13,929 bases of DNA from positions 1 through 13,929 of the forward strand of contig CAYGTS010000066.1 in NCBI GenBank assembly GCA_964352905.1, read 5' to 3'. This document shows, one piece after another, positions 6,373 to 13,929 of this stretch; the stretch's first letter is position 1; the number at the start of each line of letters is the position of its first letter. Under the pieces are notes generated by a model, which did no database searches, was not told the origin of the DNA, and worked only from the letters and a program-made list of their open reading frames with translations. Source of the stretch: CAYGTS01 sp964352905 (GTDB lineage: Bacteria > Pseudomonadota > Gammaproteobacteria > JAHCLG01). A program made the position numbers and the translations under genes.

Positions 6373-9320
6373 CTATATTAGTGATGCGGTTATACCTTTT
6401 TCACTATTTTCACTATTTTCACTATCTTCACTAAAATCTGAATCATTATCATACGGTAACCGCGTATAAAGTAATTCCTCATTAAATATTCCAACGGGAT
6501 ATTCTTTATCAATAATTTTTCGATAAACTGTCGTTATCGGTGATGTGAAAAACCGAGCACAAGAGGTAGTGCGTTTTTGCAGTTGCTTATTTGCAATTTC
6601 TCGCATCTTGTCATAGGCTGCTTTGACCGTAGGCGTCATAGTGTAGTAGCCACGGTCATGGTTATAATCAAGCGGTGTGTTAATGATCGTTTGCAAGCAC
6701 TGATTAATCTCGGCAAGAGCAACACCGTATTGCTGTTTAATTTCTCTTAACTCTGCTATCCACTTATGATAAGCCTGCTCTTTTTGAACCTTTACTTGCT
6801 GTTCTAATGCTTTGTTTTTATTGTTTACTGTGCTTAATATGGCTGTTGCTACCTCACTATTAATATTAGTCATATCGGCATTAACATTGCTTTTTTCATC
6901 ATCCTCATCCTTAAAACCCTGGCCATGAGGATTAGCTGCAGTTAAGTAGAGATTCCTAAAATTTTCTGATCCAAAATAACTTGCAGCATGCTCCACGGCT
7001 AGCCGCTTGTTACACTCTGCAAGATTAGTATAAACATCACATACTCTAGCGACAAGACGTGCTTTGTTGTTAGCATCAAGGTTTGTTACTAAAAAATCCC
7101 AGTTTTGTAAAAATGGTTCAATTAAACGGTATCGCTCATCTGGCATGCGATTTTCAGTGGGAAATTGAAGGGATTTCAATAAAATAGACATGAATTTGTT
7201 ATATAGCCTTGCGTCATCAGGTTGTAATAAAGACAACCTTTCTGAGTTTAAAACACTACTTAAGCTTATTAATAACGTTTCGTCATTAATGCTTGTTGCT
7301 TGATTTTCTGCTATTGAAAAATCTGCTTGTTGCAAAAAAGTTTTGTTATGATGACGAGACACAACCCTATTTATTAACGCCCGCAACGTTTGCGTGGGGT
7401 ACCATGTGAATGCTAAATGATCTGGCTTAAATAGCTGAATTAAGTAACTGCATACATCTTTCGTTGAAAAACGGAATTCCCCACCACCAATTTCTTCTGC
7501 CAATTGAGCAATAATGGCGTCTTTTAATGGTTCATCGTTTCCATTTAAAATCGCATCAATATTGGATTTGATCTGCCCTGCATTCACTTGATCACTTAAC
7601 AACGGTTGAGCAAAATCTATAATCTCAAAAGGAATAGCAAGATTAAACAAACTTATAGGTTCATCCTCTCTTACAGTCCTATTATAACGAGCATACCAAT
7701 ATATAGCGCGCAGAAAATTAGAGGCACATTGCCCACCTTTTGCCAAACCTTCTTGATACATTCTGCCAAGCTTTTTCATAGCAGGCGCATTATCTAAGTT
7801 TGCAGCACCAAGGAGCATGCGCATATTCTCATGACTACTACTAACCACGTCATCGCCTACTATTAAGCTATGACTTTTATTACCTATTATATGCTGGTAT
7901 AGCGCACTATTCTCATTGCTAAGATGATCATAGAGACTTTGGTTATTCGTTTTAATTCTATCTAGCTCATTTTGTATCGTAGTGGCTTTTTCCTGGTTGT
8001 TACCACGAAACCTACTCAACACTTTCTTTGCTTTTTGGCGATAGCGATTTATTATGAAATTAACCACTTGTAGGCAAAGTGCTTCTCGTCTTTGTACTGG
8101 TAAGTTTGGCGCCGCTGAAAATAAATTTATTGTGGTTGCAACTATTTCGCGCGGTGTCGCAGCTTGTACTTTTTTTAATACAATGTGTAGTAATTGCTGA
8201 CACTCTTTCAGACTAGATGCCTCCCAAAGCAGGCGACTAATGGCCGTGGTGAATAAATCTAACGGCTGAGAAAATACAGCCGCTTCTAAGTTAGCATTTG
8301 AGTTATTTCCTAAGAAAGCCAGTCCCCGAACGTTGCATTCGAAAATTTCGCTCTCTGCTGCATGAACGCTTGCAATTGGAATTTCTGTGCAAGGCACATA
8401 AGAGGCAAGCGTTTCTGCCGCATAAGGTGGTAACTCAGGCAGATCTGCAAGTAATTGTCTTTGTATTCTTGGCGCTATAATCTCTTGTAATACATTACGA
8501 AGTGGCTCACCCAAGTTAACCTTATTACTAGCTCTTATTAATACAGGCGTTGCTAAGGTTTGTAACACTGGCTTTAATAGGCGTACCAGTGTGGGTCCAA
8601 AGTTAAGGCGAGGTCCGTATTTTCTAACTACGCCAAGTGTGGGTCCAAAGATAAGGTGATGTCCGTATTCCATAGCTATGGCATAAGAGGTCCGACTAAC
8701 AATATGACAGTCAGAATAATAAGGATTGCTGTTGCAAGGTTCCAAGTATTCTAGCATTATAGAGAATGCAGAATAAAGTGTTTCTTCGTTGAAAGGAAAA
8801 ATCAACCATTTGAAGACAGTCACAACCGCAGCAGGTGAAATTGAACGGATCGCCCCATCCAAGTAGCATATCGGAAACTCAACTTTACCCCTTCTTTGCT
8901 TATAAAAGTTATTTAACACATATTCTATCGCTGCAGGTGAACCTGATCCGCAGGCATAATGCAAACAGTTATATTCACGCGCCGTATCATATAATGCTCT
9001 TAAATAACTGCCATACGGTTTTTTCCCTTTGATAACCCTAAAATGTTTTACTACATAGTCTATCGCCGCAGGTGAACCTGATCTGCAGGCATGGTGCAAT
9101 GCGTTCTCACCATAGTTGGCAGTATTCCATAGTTCAATCCCTTGGTCATATATTCGCACCCCCGAATCATGCCTACCATCCTCCTCATACACCGTCTTAG
9201 GATACGTAGAAACAGAAAATTTCCACCACTTTGAAACAGAAAATTTCCACCACTTTCGGAGAAAAAGTTGTAACACACAGGCTATCGCTTCAGGAGAGCC
9301 TGACCAAGCCGCATAGTGCA
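6373..9320 (-). CDS. Ankyrin/Sel1 mosaic protein, 3' part (C-terminal ~980 residues)
   Basis: This is the C-terminal part of the large gene that starts at 10202; it enters from the assembly gap in frame (HYAAWSGSPEAIACVLQLFL...). Numbering follows the rebuilt 1224-residue protein. It holds the end of ankyrin repeat 5, then LRKWW with a doubled KWWKFSVS. Ankyrin repeats 6 (about 312-339, ENALHHACRSGSPAAI) and 7 (about 357-384, NCLHYACGSGSPAAI) follow, then a doubled 16-residue unit containing FGPTL. A mostly helical stretch leads to one Sel1-like repeat (about 743-788: NAPAMKKLGRMYQEG...AIYWYAR). A charged coiled-coil-like segment spans about 1074-1123, and the acidic end is SDFSEDSENSENSEKG. 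There is no signal peptide, membrane segment or recognised enzyme domain. Ankyrin and Sel1 modules bind proteins, and an acidic C-terminus is typical of Dot/Icm substrates. An effector role is inferred, not shown. Confidence 0.8.
6400..6432. repeat. 9-bp tandem repeat in the ankyrin gene's 3' end
   Basis: About 3.7 units of TTCACTATT/C in tandem (units at 6400-6408, 6409-6417 and 6418-6426, then a partial one). Read on the minus strand they encode the acidic tail SEDSENSENSE. Because the unit is a multiple of three, gain or loss of units would lengthen or shorten the tail without a frameshift. Confidence 0.8.
8588..8683. repeat. 48-bp imperfect tandem duplication in the ankyrin gene
   Basis: Units 8588-8635 and 8636-8683 match at 39 of 48 positions by hand count. 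They encode two adjacent 16-residue units, YGHHLIFGPTLGVVRK and YGPRLNFGPTLVRLLK, just after the last ankyrin repeat. The period is a multiple of three, so the frame is kept. The divergence suggests an older duplication than the 24-bp one at 9209-9256. Confidence 0.8.
9209..9256. repeat. 24-bp perfect tandem duplication in the ankyrin gene
   Basis: Two identical 24-bp units (9209-9232 and 9233-9256) encode KWWKFSVS twice on the minus strand, inserted between ankyrin repeats 5 and 6. Perfect identity points to a recent or slippage-prone duplication. It lies only about 65 bp from the assembly gap, so the real copy number may differ from what is shown. Confidence 0.9.
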
Positions 9321-9475
9321 NNNNNNNNNNNNNNNNNNNNNNNNNNNNNNNNNNNNNNNNNNNNNNNNNNNNNNNNNNNNNNNNNNNNNNNNNNNNNNNN
9401 NNNNNNNNNNNNNNNNNNNNAGTTGTAACACACAGGCTATCGCTTCAGGAGAGCCTGACCAAGCCGCATAGTGCA
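9266..9475. other. Assembly gap (100 N) flanked by identical 55-bp contig ends
   Basis: Positions 9321-9420 are 100 Ns, a standard placeholder for a gap of unknown size. The 55 bases just before it (9266-9320) are identical to the 55 just after it (9421-9475), and the match begins and ends exactly at the contig edges. This is what remains when two contigs of a de Bruijn graph assembly share a terminal 55-mer. Removing the Ns plus one copy (155 bp) joins the two ankyrin frames without a stop. The duplicated bases encode ankyrin repeat 5 (LHYAAWSGSPEAIACVLQ). Confidence 0.9.
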
Positions 9476-10202
9476 GTGGGTTTCGTTGCTGCCTATCAGT
9501 CTGCGTTATAACTTCCTCGGGAAAGTTTTCTGCCACATAGGTGATTGCCGCGGGCGAACCTGACCAGCATGCGCAGTGAAGAGCATTGCGACGATCATAA
9601 GTATAAGTACTCCTTTTACTAAGCCCAAGGTTGTTTGTTGCATATTTTATAGCTGCAACAGAACCTGATAAACATGCAAAGTGCAAGGCGGTAGCACCAT
9701 CATTGCCAGCTTGCTGTTGTGGGGCTAACGCAGCAAAGTTATCAGCAACATATTGCATTGCTTCACGACAACCTGACCAAGCCGCATAGTGCAAGGCATT
9801 GGCATGTTGTTCTCCAACGCTACTTTTGTCAATCTCAGGGAAACGCTGCAATACATGCCTAATAAGTTCACAAGAACCTATAAAACAAGCGGTATGTAAG
9901 CAATTCATGCCCCTAAAGTTACAACTCTCTGCTGTTAATATTAGTGCATCGAAGATCGAGTCAAAATGCTCTGGTGTTATTGATTTGTTCTGCAAACAAC
10001 ACCATAACCACTGAAATTTTTCATCGTCTGATAATTCCCTTGGTATTAATTGCAATAATGCTTTTACGGAAGTTGCTGCTATGGCTGCTGTTTGTGCTGC
10101 TGAAAGTATAAACGTATGAAAACGCAGTGCTATTTTTACTGGCGTAGCGATACGAATTGGGGCCGGAGTAGATTGCGCCACCATTAAATCTGAACTATGC
10201 AT
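9421..10202 (-). CDS. Ankyrin/Sel1 mosaic protein, 5' part (N-terminal ~260 residues)
   Basis: The beginning of the large ankyrin gene that continues in the segment ending at 6373. The first ~95 residues (MHSSDLMVAQSTPAPIRIAT onward) are partly helical, with no signal peptide and no recognised domain. Five ankyrin repeats follow, each with the LHxAxxxGSxxAI core: about 98-125 (NCLHTACFIGSCELI), 134-160 (NALHYAAWSGCREAM), 169-195 (TALHFACLSGSVAAI), 205-230 (NALHCACWSGSPAAI) and 240-266 (NPLHYAAWSGSPEAI), the last running into the gap. The start at 10202 is preferred over an in-frame upstream codon at 10271 because GGAGG (10209-10213 on the minus strand) stands 6 nt before it. Read literally, the scaffold lets this frame run through the Ns and stop at 9282, but that tail is a frame artefact. 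Confidence 0.85.
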
Positions 10203-10242
10203 AATTAACCTCCATGTTAGTATTATTTTAAAAAGAGTACAG

Positions 10243-10271
10243 AGTGTATGGTACACATATACAAGAAGCAA
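10243..10271 (-). promoter_or_regulatory. Candidate promoter of the ankyrin gene
   Basis: On the minus strand TTGCTT (10271-10266) and TACACT (10248-10243) are 17 bp apart. They match the sigma-70 consensus at three and four of six positions. Transcription would begin near 10236 and run into the strong GGAGG ribosome site at 10209-10213. This supports an independent transcription unit separated from the porin gene by 159 bp. Assigned by inspection only. Confidence 0.35.
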
Positions 10272-10361
10272 GCTTTTTAACTACGCTAACACTTATGCTT
10301 TAATGTGCTCTGCCCGTTCTAATTTGGTTGCAGGATTTTTGGTAGTTTCACATTAAAAAGA

Positions 10362-11945
10362 CTAAAAAAACACGGCAAATTGAGCTGTCACAGCATTGGC
10401 ACTTTTGCCTAACGAAGTATCATTTGCGGCATTAATAACCGCGCTATTCGTACCACTAGCAATATCATTAACACCATAATTTTTGTCATGGCGGAATTCT
10501 AAGCTTGCGATCGTGTTACGCCAAAAGGAGGTTTTAATCGTTGCAATATAGCGCTCTTTGGGTAAATCTAACGCTAATGCCTGGCGCGTTAAACCATAAC
10601 CCACTGCAAACGCTGAAGGTAATCCTATAAAGTGAAAATTATATGCCGCTTCCAAATTGGCCGCGCTTGGTTTAGCGCCATTATTGTTATACATTAAATT
10701 GGTAATATTGTAGCTACTTGTCGCACTGAGATATTCGCCTAGAAAGGTGAATTGGCCAATACCTAAGGCGCCATGATAATCAATACCGGGCACATAATTG
10801 ACTAAAATTTCACTGGAACCAGGGGATGCAAACCCACCAAAAATGGCGCCACCGGTAGCTTGGATCCCATCAGCATCCGCCATATTGCGAATGTAGCTAA
10901 CACCAACATCATAATGAAATGTGGGTGCAACATACGAATAGCCTAAATTAGCACCGTATTGGTTTAGTTCACGATTCTGTGCTTTACGCGCATCACCGGC
11001 AAACGTGAAAACTTCGGCATAAAGCCCATTTCTTTCCTTAGGATGATAGCCAAGCAATAATGTTCTGGCATTGGTGCGCCCCATAATTTTAGTTAAAGGT
11101 GAACTAATCATATTGGTACTATAACGCCCAAAAGGAACATAGAGCTGCCCCAATGTGGTATAGAGCGGGAAACTATTGAGATTACCAAGTGTGATAAAAC
11201 CTTTGCCTAAATAAATGCGTGAATTGGCAATACGACGACTTGAAACATAAGCCAGTGGCTGTGCATTATCATATTCTAAGCCAATGAAACCGTTTACATA
11301 TTTATTCACTAATACGGCAAAATCCAGTTCGCTCGAACCTAAATCCGCATCCGTTGAAGGTTTGCCATTAGATGAACGCGCCCAAATAAATTCTGGCTGT
11401 AAAGTACCGCTCATTTCAACCAAGGGATGTTTTAAGTCTGGTAAATTTAATTGCGCCAAACGATCTCCTAAGTTTTGGCGCTCTTGCAATAAATCTAAAT
11501 CGGTATTAATACTAGCAAAGTTAATAATTAAATCACTACCATCAAATTCAGCATGTGTACCAAGATAAGGCGATGTCACAATCGGTGTGCTGTAATGATA
11601 AATCCAGGCAGGCGTTCTATCCGTGTCAGCATGACTACCTTTAGTACTTTTTTGTTGCGTACGCTGTTTAAAACGAGGCGAAGCGGTAATCACACGATGC
11701 TGTGACTGTGGCATAGCGATAGCATGATAATGTTGTCTTGCTGGTTGTTGATGCTGTCTGTGCTGTTGCAAATTAGCAACCTGCGCTTGTAACATCTGTA
11801 ACTGCTGCTGTAATAATTGGGTTTGTTTTTGCAAGGCTTGAATTTGCTGTTGATCACTTTGCGCTGAAGCAAGGCTTATTAGTGGATTAAATAAGAGACA
11901 GCATGCGCTGATAACGCTCATTAAAAGTTTATATTTATTGTTCAT
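10362..11945 (-). CDS. LbtU-family siderophore porin-like outer membrane protein
   Basis: A 527-residue outer-membrane beta-barrel. The signal peptide ends near residue 28 (SLASA-QS). A glutamine-rich coiled coil follows (about 31-62, QIQALQKQTQLLQQQLQ), which could trimerise or span the periplasm. After a basic, glutamine- and histidine-rich linker comes the family region SPYLGTHAEFDGSDLIINFA (125-144) with NTDLDLLQERQ. Further barrel blocks are SGTLQPEFIW, NSRIYLGKGFITLGNLN and LYTTLGQLYVPFGRYSTNMI (261-280). The chain ends in phenylalanine (AQFAVFF), as recognised by the BAM machinery. This order resembles LbtU, the Legionella pneumophila receptor for legiobactin, a TonB-independent siderophore porin. 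The ligand here is inferred from family only; no legiobactin biosynthesis or export gene is nearby. GGGGAG (11952-11957) stands 6 nt before the ATG. Confidence 0.8.
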   Translation of the reverse strand: MNNKYKLLMSVISACCLLFNPLISLASAQSDQQQIQALQKQTQLLQQQLQMLQAQVANLQQHRQHQQPARQHYHAIAMPQSQHRVITASPRFKQRTQQKSTKGSHADTDRTPAWIYHYSTPIVTSPYLGTHAEFDGSDLIINFASINTDLDLLQERQNLGDRLAQLNLPDLKHPLVEMSGTLQPEFIWARSSNGKPSTDADLGSSELDFAVLVNKYVNGFIGLEYDNAQPLAYVSSRRIANSRIYLGKGFITLGNLNSFPLYTTLGQLYVPFGRYSTNMISSPLTKIMGRTNARTLLLGYHPKERNGLYAEVFTFAGDARKAQNRELNQYGANLGYSYVAPTFHYDVGVSYIRNMADADGIQATGGAIFGGFASPGSSEILVNYVPGIDYHGALGIGQFTFLGEYLSATSSYNITNLMYNNNGAKPSAANLEAAYNFHFIGLPSAFAVGYGLTRQALALDLPKERYIATIKTSFWRNTIASLEFRHDKNYGVNDIASGTNSAVINAANDTSLGKSANAVTAQFAVFF

Positions 11946-12134
11946 GAAAAACTCCCCATCGATATTACGAGCAAAAGGCCCCCACCTTCAGCAAGGCGCT
12001 TATCTAACCATATTTAGGCCAATTATGCTAGACCAGGTTTAACAAATGACCAGCCCAGCGATTGTCATTAACAAGCATGCATTTTGCTACCAAAGCAGTT
12101 ATGATAGCGGTTGTTTAAAATAGACTGAATCACG

Positions 12135-13184
12135 ATGGAAACGATTACTTTACCTAAACCAGATGATTGGCATTGTCATTTGCGGGATAAGCTGGCACTG
12201 CCGCGCACGCTCAGTGATACTGCTTCGCAATTTGCACGAGCGATTGTTATGCCAAATTTAACCCCGGCAGTGACAACACTCGCCATGGCGGAGGATTATT
12301 ACCACCGAATTTTAAAAAATGTGCCAAAGGGATGTCATTTTACACCATTAATGACGCTGTATTTGACTGATCACACTGATAAACAAACAGTTTTACAAGC
12401 CAAACAATCCAACATCATTCATGCGTTCAAATTATATCCAGCCGGTGCCACCACCAATTCTGCGGCGGGAGTGACCAACATTGAGGCATTGTTACCGCTA
12501 TTAGAAACCTTTGCTGAAGTGGGTTTGCCGCTGTTAATTCATGGTGAAGTGGTTGATCATGATATCGATGTGTTTGATCGCGAAAAAGTATTTATCGATC
12601 GTTATTTAACAAAAATCATTCATCACGTACCCAATTTAAAGATTGTGCTAGAACATATTTCTACCAAATATGCGGTTGATTTTGTTTTACAGCAATCGGC
12701 TAATGTGGCTGCTACGATTACGGCACATCACTTATACTATAATCGCAATCAACTCTTGGTAGGCGGTTTAAAACCAGATTATTATTGTTTGCCGATTTTA
12801 AAAACTGAGCAAGATCAACAATCTTTAATTAAAGCAGCCATAAGCGGCAATCCTAAATTTTTCTTAGGCACCGATAGTGCGCCGCATAGCATTGAAAAAA
12901 AGCATCATGCTTGTTGTGCTGCGGGTATTTATTCCGCTCCGGTAGCATTAAGTGTTTATGCTGAAGTGTTTGAAAAACAACAGGCATTGGATAAACTTGC
13001 TAATTTTGCGAGCAAGTACGGTGCAGATTTTTATGGTTTACCGTATAATACTGCAACGATTACGCTTATAAAATCGCCATGGCTTGTGCCAGCGCAATTA
13101 TCGTATGCTCACAGTTTTGTGACCCCCATGTGTGCCAACGACACCTTATCCTGGCAAGTACAAGGATTAACCTATGCGAGATGA
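12135..13184 (+). CDS. pyrC: Dihydroorotase PyrC (class II)
   Basis: Catalyses the reversible cyclisation of N-carbamoyl-L-aspartate to dihydroorotate, the third step of de novo pyrimidine synthesis, as a cytoplasmic dimeric zinc enzyme. At 349 residues it matches the E. coli type (348). All metal and catalytic residues are in place with a constant offset of three from E. coli: H13 and H15 in DDWHCHLRD, the carboxylated lysine K99 in AFKLYPAGATTNS, H136 in LLIHGEV, H174 in VLEHIS, and D247 in GTDSAPH. It overlaps the start of rnt by 11 nt, so the two are probably co-transcribed and translationally coupled. The leader has a possible TATGAT -10 (12100-12105) without a good -35, and no strong ribosome site before the ATG. 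The assignment is secure. Confidence 0.96.
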   Translation: METITLPKPDDWHCHLRDKLALPRTLSDTASQFARAIVMPNLTPAVTTLAMAEDYYHRILKNVPKGCHFTPLMTLYLTDHTDKQTVLQAKQSNIIHAFKLYPAGATTNSAAGVTNIEALLPLLETFAEVGLPLLIHGEVVDHDIDVFDREKVFIDRYLTKIIHHVPNLKIVLEHISTKYAVDFVLQQSANVAATITAHHLYYNRNQLLVGGLKPDYYCLPILKTEQDQQSLIKAAISGNPKFFLGTDSAPHSIEKKHHACCAAGIYSAPVALSVYAEVFEKQQALDKLANFASKYGADFYGLPYNTATITLIKSPWLVPAQLSYAHSFVTPMCANDTLSWQVQGLTYAR

Positions 13185-13803
13185 TTTATCAAAACAAAAA
13201 AAAATGGCCCATCGTTTTCGTGGTTATTTGCCTGTTACGATTGATATTGAAACAGCTGGTTTTAATGCTGCAACCGATGCTATTTTAGAAATTGCCGCAG
13301 TGATCATTAAAATGAATGATCAAGGAAACCTGTATACTGATGCCACACACGCCTATCATGTACTGCCTTTTGCAGGAGCTAATCTCGATAAATCTGCTTT
13401 AGAATTTACCGGTATTGATCCATTGCATCCGTTTCGTTATGCAATTGATGAAGCAGTGGCACTCAAGAAATTATTCCAAACTATCGCCCAAGAAGTCAAA
13501 ATGCAACATTGCCAGCGCGCAGTGTTGGTCGGGCATAATGCGTGGTTTGATTTATCGTTTATTAATGCTGCGATTAAACGCCATAAAATAAAAGATAATC
13601 CTTTTCATCAATTCACAACCTTTGATACGGCAACCTTAAGCGCGTTGGCTTATGGGCAAACCGTACTCGCTCGCGCCGCAGATGCAGCTAAAATTGCTTT
13701 TGATCGCAATAGCGCTCACAGCGCAATTTATGATGCAGAAAAAACGGCGGATTTATTTTGTAATATTATTAATCGTTGGCATGAATTAGCGGCGAAAGAT
13801 TAG
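13174..13803 (+). CDS. rnt: Ribonuclease T
   Basis: A DEDDh 3'-to-5' exoribonuclease that trims the 3' ends of tRNA (CCA turnover), 5S and 23S rRNA and other stable RNAs, working as a homodimer. It has 209 residues, against about 215 in E. coli. The catalytic acids are visible with an offset of one from E. coli: D24 and E26 in IDIETAGFN, D126 in HNAWFDLSF, H182 and D187 in AHSAIYDAEKTA. The RFRGYLPV start and the NPFHQFTTFDTATLSALA block are family hallmarks. AAGGA (13162-13166), inside the end of pyrC, stands 7 nt before the ATG and supports this start over the in-frame ATG at 13204. The pyrC-rnt order is also known from Pseudomonas. A repeat element begins 11 nt after the stop. Confidence 0.95.
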   Translation: MRDDLSKQKKMAHRFRGYLPVTIDIETAGFNAATDAILEIAAVIIKMNDQGNLYTDATHAYHVLPFAGANLDKSALEFTGIDPLHPFRYAIDEAVALKKLFQTIAQEVKMQHCQRAVLVGHNAWFDLSFINAAIKRHKIKDNPFHQFTTFDTATLSALAYGQTVLARAADAAKIAFDRNSAHSAIYDAEKTADLFCNIINRWHELAAKD

Positions 13804-13814
13804 GGCAACGAAAA

Positions 13815-13929
13815 TTCCGTCATTGCGAGCACGAAGTGCGAAGCAATCCAGGGAAAGGATCTACGATCTTGCAAATTTTCACGGCATTTGCTAGTCGTTC
13901 CACTGTCTTTATTAAACATCACATTTAAT
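13815..13929. repeat. MITE-like repeat element, copy 3 (runs off the window)
   Basis: It begins with TTCCGTCATTGCGAGC (13815-13830), the middle arm of the family, and continues with the GCAATCCAGGGAAAGGATCT block shared with copies 1 and 2. The part 13856-13929 matches the reverse complement of 6229-6302 at 70 of 74 positions by hand count, so it lies inverted relative to copy 2. The far arm is beyond the window end, and no outer arm like 55-77 is seen on the left. It lies just after the rnt stop codon. Confidence 0.75.

Noticed and set aside
6373..10271. Two separate ankyrin genes (6373-9276 and 9282-10271)
   Set aside because: The break falls at an N gap with identical 55-bp flanks, and the frames merge when the 155-bp excess is removed. 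The left start is an internal GTG, and the right C-terminus is an out-of-frame reading of the duplicated bases.
10298..10360. Inverted repeat TTTAATGTG (10299-10307) with CACATTAAA (10349-10357) as a terminator for the porin gene
   Set aside because: The 9-bp stem is AT-rich and has a 41-nt loop and no following U tract, so it is a poor match to an intrinsic terminator. It may be chance.
11946..12134. Fur box or strong promoters between the porin and pyrC genes
   Set aside because: No stretch close to the GATAATGATAATCATTATC consensus was found. A TATGAT at 12100-12105 lacks a -35 partner, so I list no site.

Overview
The window looks like a chromosomal segment of an AT-rich gammaproteobacterium, most likely from the Legionellales (Legionella/Coxiella/Berkiella-type, host-associated). 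Three things point that way: a beta-barrel protein of the LbtU siderophore-porin type, a very large ankyrin-repeat protein with a Sel1-like segment and an acidic C-terminal tail (the usual make-up of Dot/Icm-type effectors), and gammaproteobacterial housekeeping genes (rlmJ, pyrC, rnt). The genus cannot be fixed from the sequence alone.

Layout, left to right. Positions 55-243 hold a 189-bp, almost fully palindromic repeat element. Next comes a minus-strand catabolic-type acetolactate synthase (alsS-like). It diverges, over a 113-bp gap with a symmetric -10 region, from a plus-strand pair: an alpha/beta hydrolase and a small secreted protein of unknown family. A minus-strand FAD-dependent aromatic-hydroxylase-like monooxygenase converges on that pair and overlaps the secreted gene by 36 nt. 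rlmJ (23S rRNA m6A2030 methyltransferase) follows on the plus strand, then a second copy of the repeat family. The region 6373-10202 (minus) is one large ankyrin/Sel1 gene, interrupted by a 100-N assembly gap. Upstream of it, also on the minus strand, lies the LbtU-like outer-membrane porin. The right end carries pyrC and rnt (dihydroorotase and RNase T), which overlap by 11 nt, then a third repeat copy that runs off the window.

The most useful result concerns the gap. The 55 bases before the Ns are identical to the 55 bases after them, and the match ends exactly at both contig edges. Removing the Ns and one 55-base copy (155 bp in all) puts the two apparent ankyrin ORFs into one frame, giving a single protein of about 1224 residues. 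The two ORFs are therefore best read as one gene split by a scaffolding artefact, although extra repeat units could be missing in the gap.

The remaining genes are mostly single-function housekeeping or metabolic genes. No complete multi-gene defence, secretion or biosynthetic system is visible, and no tRNA, rRNA, CRISPR array, transposase or integrase was seen. The novelty lies in the mosaic ankyrin protein with its several internal tandem repeats, and in the palindromic element family that sits at gene 3' ends.
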